DNA of 64,000 bases from positions 11,242,424 through 11,306,423 of the forward strand of contig JACBWW010000020.1 of assembly GCA_020086605.1 (NCBI GenBank). The letters run 5' to 3'. A program made the translations under genes and the position numbers. Under the pieces are notes generated by a model. The model had not been told where the DNA came from. It searched no databases and saw only the letters and a program-made list of their open reading frames with translations. The stretch is from Lanius collurio (lineage: Eukaryota > Chordata > Aves > Passeriformes > Laniidae). Position 1 is the stretch's first letter; every line of letters begins with the position of its first letter. This document shows, in pieces, positions 61,017 to 64,000 of this stretch.

Positions 61017-61774
61017 GTGTGGGTGGACAGGTTTGTATCTGCTCCCTGTCCTTTGCTGTCTGGTTGTTTGGATTTCCGGGACTAACTTGGCTTCTGATCA
61101 CTGGATGGGTTTTGTTGCTGCCATCATCTTGACTTTGCTTGCCTGGGTCGGGAGCATCAAGGACTGAAAGATAAACTGTGCTCAACTGAGAAAGGAGAAG
61201 CTGAAAGGCTAAATACCAAGAGAGCAAGGAATAGATAAAGAGAACTCTGCTGCACTGAATTATGAACCCTATACTTGGACAAAGTAGAGGCACTAATCAA
61301 GTAATGTGTTATCTCATGCACAGCAGTTGCAAAATGTATATGTGCTGTATTATGGATAGGTTGTAAAAGGTATAAGTAAGGTAAAATGTAGAAGTACTGT
61401 GTTAGGTAGAAGTGTTGTGTTAAATAAGCATAAGTAAAATATGTATGTACTGTGTTAGGTAAAAATAGAGCATCGTGTATAAGTAGAGTAACGTGTTTAA
61501 GTACATTAACATTTATAAGATAATGAGGAAGATGTGAAAGTTGTAAGTTATCTATAAGTAAGTGAAATGTGTAGGTTATGCATAAGGATGTATATGTTGG
61601 TAGACTATATAAGTAAGCAAAATACACAAAAGAGGTGATAAGTAGGTGTTATGTCAAAATTGGAAGATGTGTGAGCTCCTGCATGATGCCCAAAGAAGTG
61701 ATGCATGTTTTAGAGTGTTTTAAAGTTTCTGCATAATCATAATGATTAATTTTACGGAAGTGCTGAGTTTCTGC
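61017..61774 (+). mobile_element. Second copy of the 24.3 kb LTR-like family
   Basis: Aligns with 24468-25180 in the same order: 'tgtatctgctccctgtcctt', 'ttgttgctgccatcatcttg', 'gagcatcaaggactgaaaga', 'tactgtgttaggtagaagt', 'gcaaaatacacaaaagaggt' and 'cataatcataatgatt'. The leftmost 180 bp of the 24.3 kb copy (its U3-like part) and its last about 25 bp are absent here, so both ends are incomplete. It is embedded in a CR1. There is no coding capacity. Confidence 0.8.
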
Positions 61775-62522
61775 ACTACCAAATCCTTTCAGGTGCAGAG
61801 GGATAAGGTCTGCCCTTATCCTCCTTTGCTCCAAGCTAAACAACTCCAGCTCCCTCAGCCAATTCTTATAAGGTTTGCATTCCAACCCCTCCACCAGCTC
61901 TGCTGCCCTTCTCTGGACCTGCTGCAGCCCTCAATGTCTTTCTTGTAGTGAGAGGCCCAGAACTGGACACGGGATTTGAGCTGCAGCCTCACTAGTGCTG
62001 AGTACAGAGGGACGATCACTCCCCTGGTCCTGCTGGCCACACTATTTCTGTCACAGGCCAGGATGTCATTTGCATTGATCTCCTGGGCACACACTGGCTC
62101 ATGCTCAGCCATATGTACACTAGCAACTCCAGGTCCTTTTCCTCTGGGCAGCTTTCCAGCCACTATACCCCAAGTCTGTAGCACTTCATGAATTTGCTGT
62201 GACTCAGGGGGAGGATACAGGACTTTGCTTTTTTGAACCTCATACAACTGTCCTTAGGCCACTGATCCAGCCTGTGCAGATCCTTCTGCAGAGCCTTCCT
62301 ACTGTCAAGCAGATCAACACTCCCACCCACCTTGTATGATCAAGGTATCAAGTTGGTCAAGCATAGCTTCTGCTTTATGAATAAATGTTGACTACTCCTG
62401 AAGATATTCTTGCTCTTCATGTGCCTAGAAATGTTTTTCAGGATTCGATCCATAACCTTCTGAAGGATCAAGTGAGGTTCACCAGCCTGCATTTCCCTAG
62501 ATCCTTATATTGCTGAAATGTG
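61775..62522 (-). mobile_element. CR1 LINE, right side of the interrupted copy
   Basis: In reverse complement it shows CR1 blocks 'ctccagctccctcagccaat', 'gccacactatttctgtcaca', 'tgggcagctttccagccact', 'ccttctgcagagccttccta' and 'agcagatcaacactcccacc'. A deletion at about 62338 then joins to 'caagttggtcaagcatagct', and it ends near 'ttatattgctgaaatg'. The frame is broken and no enzyme is encoded. Confidence 0.93.
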
Positions 62523-63442
62523 AGCTTTGCTCTTCATATTGAAAGGTGGTGCATTGATATCAAAACCAGAACAGCAATTCACTTTATCAACTTTTGTAAA
62601 ACTAAACTTATCATAAAATCTATCTTTGATAGGGCACCTTCATGTTTTCTTCTATTATGAAGAATGAATTATGGATACAGACTAAGAGATCTGTCACACC
62701 CCAAATGCCTCATTTCCAGCTGACTACTCATGACTGCACCTGTGACTGAATTAGAAAATATCTTGCAGGTTAGTGAGATCTTGGTTAAGTACACTGAAGT
62801 TGGACAAGGGAAACCATCTTATTTTTACCATGTTTAATAAAAATACATTTAACCCATAGAAAAGAAGTAATGGGGATTGTTTTCTAGATGCTCTATGAAT
62901 TTTAAAACAAACAATAAATTTCTTGTTTCAAACTCATGAAATCACTAGTCCAGTTTTCATCTTCAGAAGGAAAATGCAGTTTTCCCTCCCTTTCAGAGGA
63001 GTTGTAAAGACAGAATGGTACAATGGTTGAAAAGAGATATACAAAAATCCCTGTAAGTATCATGTATAAATTCTCAGCATGTAGTGACATATAAAAAAAA
63101 TACTTTCTTTCCAAATAGAACATTGTAATTTTATGTGGAAGCACTTATTAAAAAGGCATAGGAAGAAGACTGAATTAACTTTTTATAATTAATCTAGGAA
63201 AAATTCTATTGGCTTCTTTTCCAGAAAAAGAAAAAAAAGGAAAAAAAATGATAGAACACTGAGATATTTATATGAAAATTTCAAGAAATTTCATTTCCAA
63301 GTACTGAATGGATTAAAAACATAGCATTCCTATAGTAAAGAAATCTAAGAAGAAAGAAAATATATACATTAAGGAATTGCTTTTTCCTTTTTCAACTCAT
63401 ATGACATCTTTCTATTGTGATATCAGATTGACAAAAAGTACA
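62523..63442. other. AT-rich DNA, nothing recognised
   Basis: No gene or repeat seen beyond short A-rich runs near 63225-63250. Confidence 0.55.
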
Positions 63443-64000
63443 ACCATAGAATCATAACTTGCCTGGCTTGAAAGGGAACTTTGAAAGTCATCTAGTCCAA
63501 CTTTGCTGCAATGATCCCAGACATCTTCAACTCGATCAGGCTGCTCAAAGCCTAGTCCAATCTGGCCTTGAATGTTTCCAGGGCTAGGACATCTAAAATC
63601 TCTGTGAGCAACCTGTTCCTATGTCTTATCACCCTCAAAATATTTTTTCCTCATACTTAGTGTGAATTGACCCTTCTTTAGTTTAAAACCACCATTCCTT
63701 GTTCTATCTCTTCAAGCCCTATTAAAAACTTTGTTCCCATGTTTCTTTTATGCCCTGATAAGTACTTTTAAGTACTTTTAAGTACTGATAGAGTCTCCCT
63801 GTAGCATCCTCTTCTCCAGGCAGAACAACCCCAGATTTCTGAGCCTTTCCTTGAAGAAGTAGCGCTTCATCACTCATCATTTTTGCAGCCCTCTGGCCTC
63901 TCCAACAGTTTGTGTTCTTTTTGTGCTGAGGACACCACATCTGGACACAGTACTGCATGTGGGGTGACAGAGCAGAGGAGCAGAATTACCTCTCTCAACC
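63443..64000 (-). mobile_element. CR1 LINE, 3' part, runs off the window
   Basis: In reverse complement: 'accatagaatcataacttgc', 'gaaagtcatctagtccaact', 'gtttccagggctaggacatc', 'gagcctttccttgaagaagt' and 'tttttgtgctgaggacacca', and it continues past 64000. Same subfamily as 22040-23150. It contains a small tandem expansion of 'agtactttta' at 63761-63786. The 3' end is inside the window; the 5' part is not visible. Confidence 0.93.

Noticed and set aside
60625..61167. 180-codon acidic E/D-rich open frame, with R/T, S-rich and L/V-rich frames overlapping on other frames
   Set aside because: All arise from the GAGGAC/GAGGAG simple repeat, which contains few stop codons; none has a non-repeat domain.
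61855..62247. 130-codon minus-strand frame in CR1
   Set aside because: Part of a decayed CR1 3' region rather than a host gene; the surrounding enzyme frame is broken.
1..64000. CRISPR array, bacterial operon, rRNA or phage-type system
   Set aside because: The composition, CR1 elements and LTRs are those of a bird genome; no regularly spaced repeat array or dense coding is present.

Overview
This 64 kb window looks like vertebrate nuclear DNA from a bird. The main evidence is about fifteen pieces of CR1 LINE, many keeping the characteristic CR1 3' end that reads like 'attctgtgatt' next to a 'gaggtcttttccaac' block. There are also about a dozen endogenous-retrovirus (ERV) LTRs of avian type. 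The variety and freshness of the LTRs would suit a songbird, but that is an inference. Most of the sequence is AT-rich and non-coding. I could support no protein-coding gene, rRNA, tRNA or CRISPR array. The window is either a gene desert or the inside of a large intron; the sequence does not say which.

Layout. 0-8 kb: AT-rich DNA with two old minus-strand CR1 tails. 8-9.3 kb: a plus-strand CR1 split by a 560 bp GC-rich minus-strand LTR (a nested insertion). 10.3-11.2 kb: a GC-rich LTR-like island. 12.2-12.8 kb and 18.5-19.1 kb: two solo LTRs of one family in opposite orientations, each with a 5 bp target-site duplication (one perfect, one with a mismatch). 19-23 kb: a CR1 piece and a 1.1 kb CR1 with an internal deletion. 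24.3-25.2 kb: a 951 bp LTR-like element with TGTTA/TAACA ends. 27 kb: a truncated LTR. 29.1-29.7 kb: a solo LTR with a perfect 5 bp duplication. 29.7-46.4 kb: mostly unique AT-rich DNA, with one truncated LTR at 38.1 kb and a CR1 tail at 39.2 kb. 46.4-49 kb: two more LTRs. 50.9 and 55.8 kb: a pair of dispersed repeats. 56.4 kb: another solo LTR. 57.5-64 kb: CR1 pieces, including one interrupted by a second copy of the 24.3 kb element, whose purine-rich stretch has expanded into a roughly 320 bp GAGGAC-type repeat.

No genes here work together. The history is one of layered retroelement insertions followed by LTR-LTR recombination, which leaves solo LTRs with TATA boxes and poly(A) signals. The open reading frames are short and lie in repeats, low-complexity DNA or random AT-rich sequence. 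The most unusual items are the family shared by 24.3 and 61 kb with its expanded repeat, the nested LTR-in-CR1, the GC-rich islands, and several perfect short inverted repeats outside known elements. I found nothing that can be called a new biological system.
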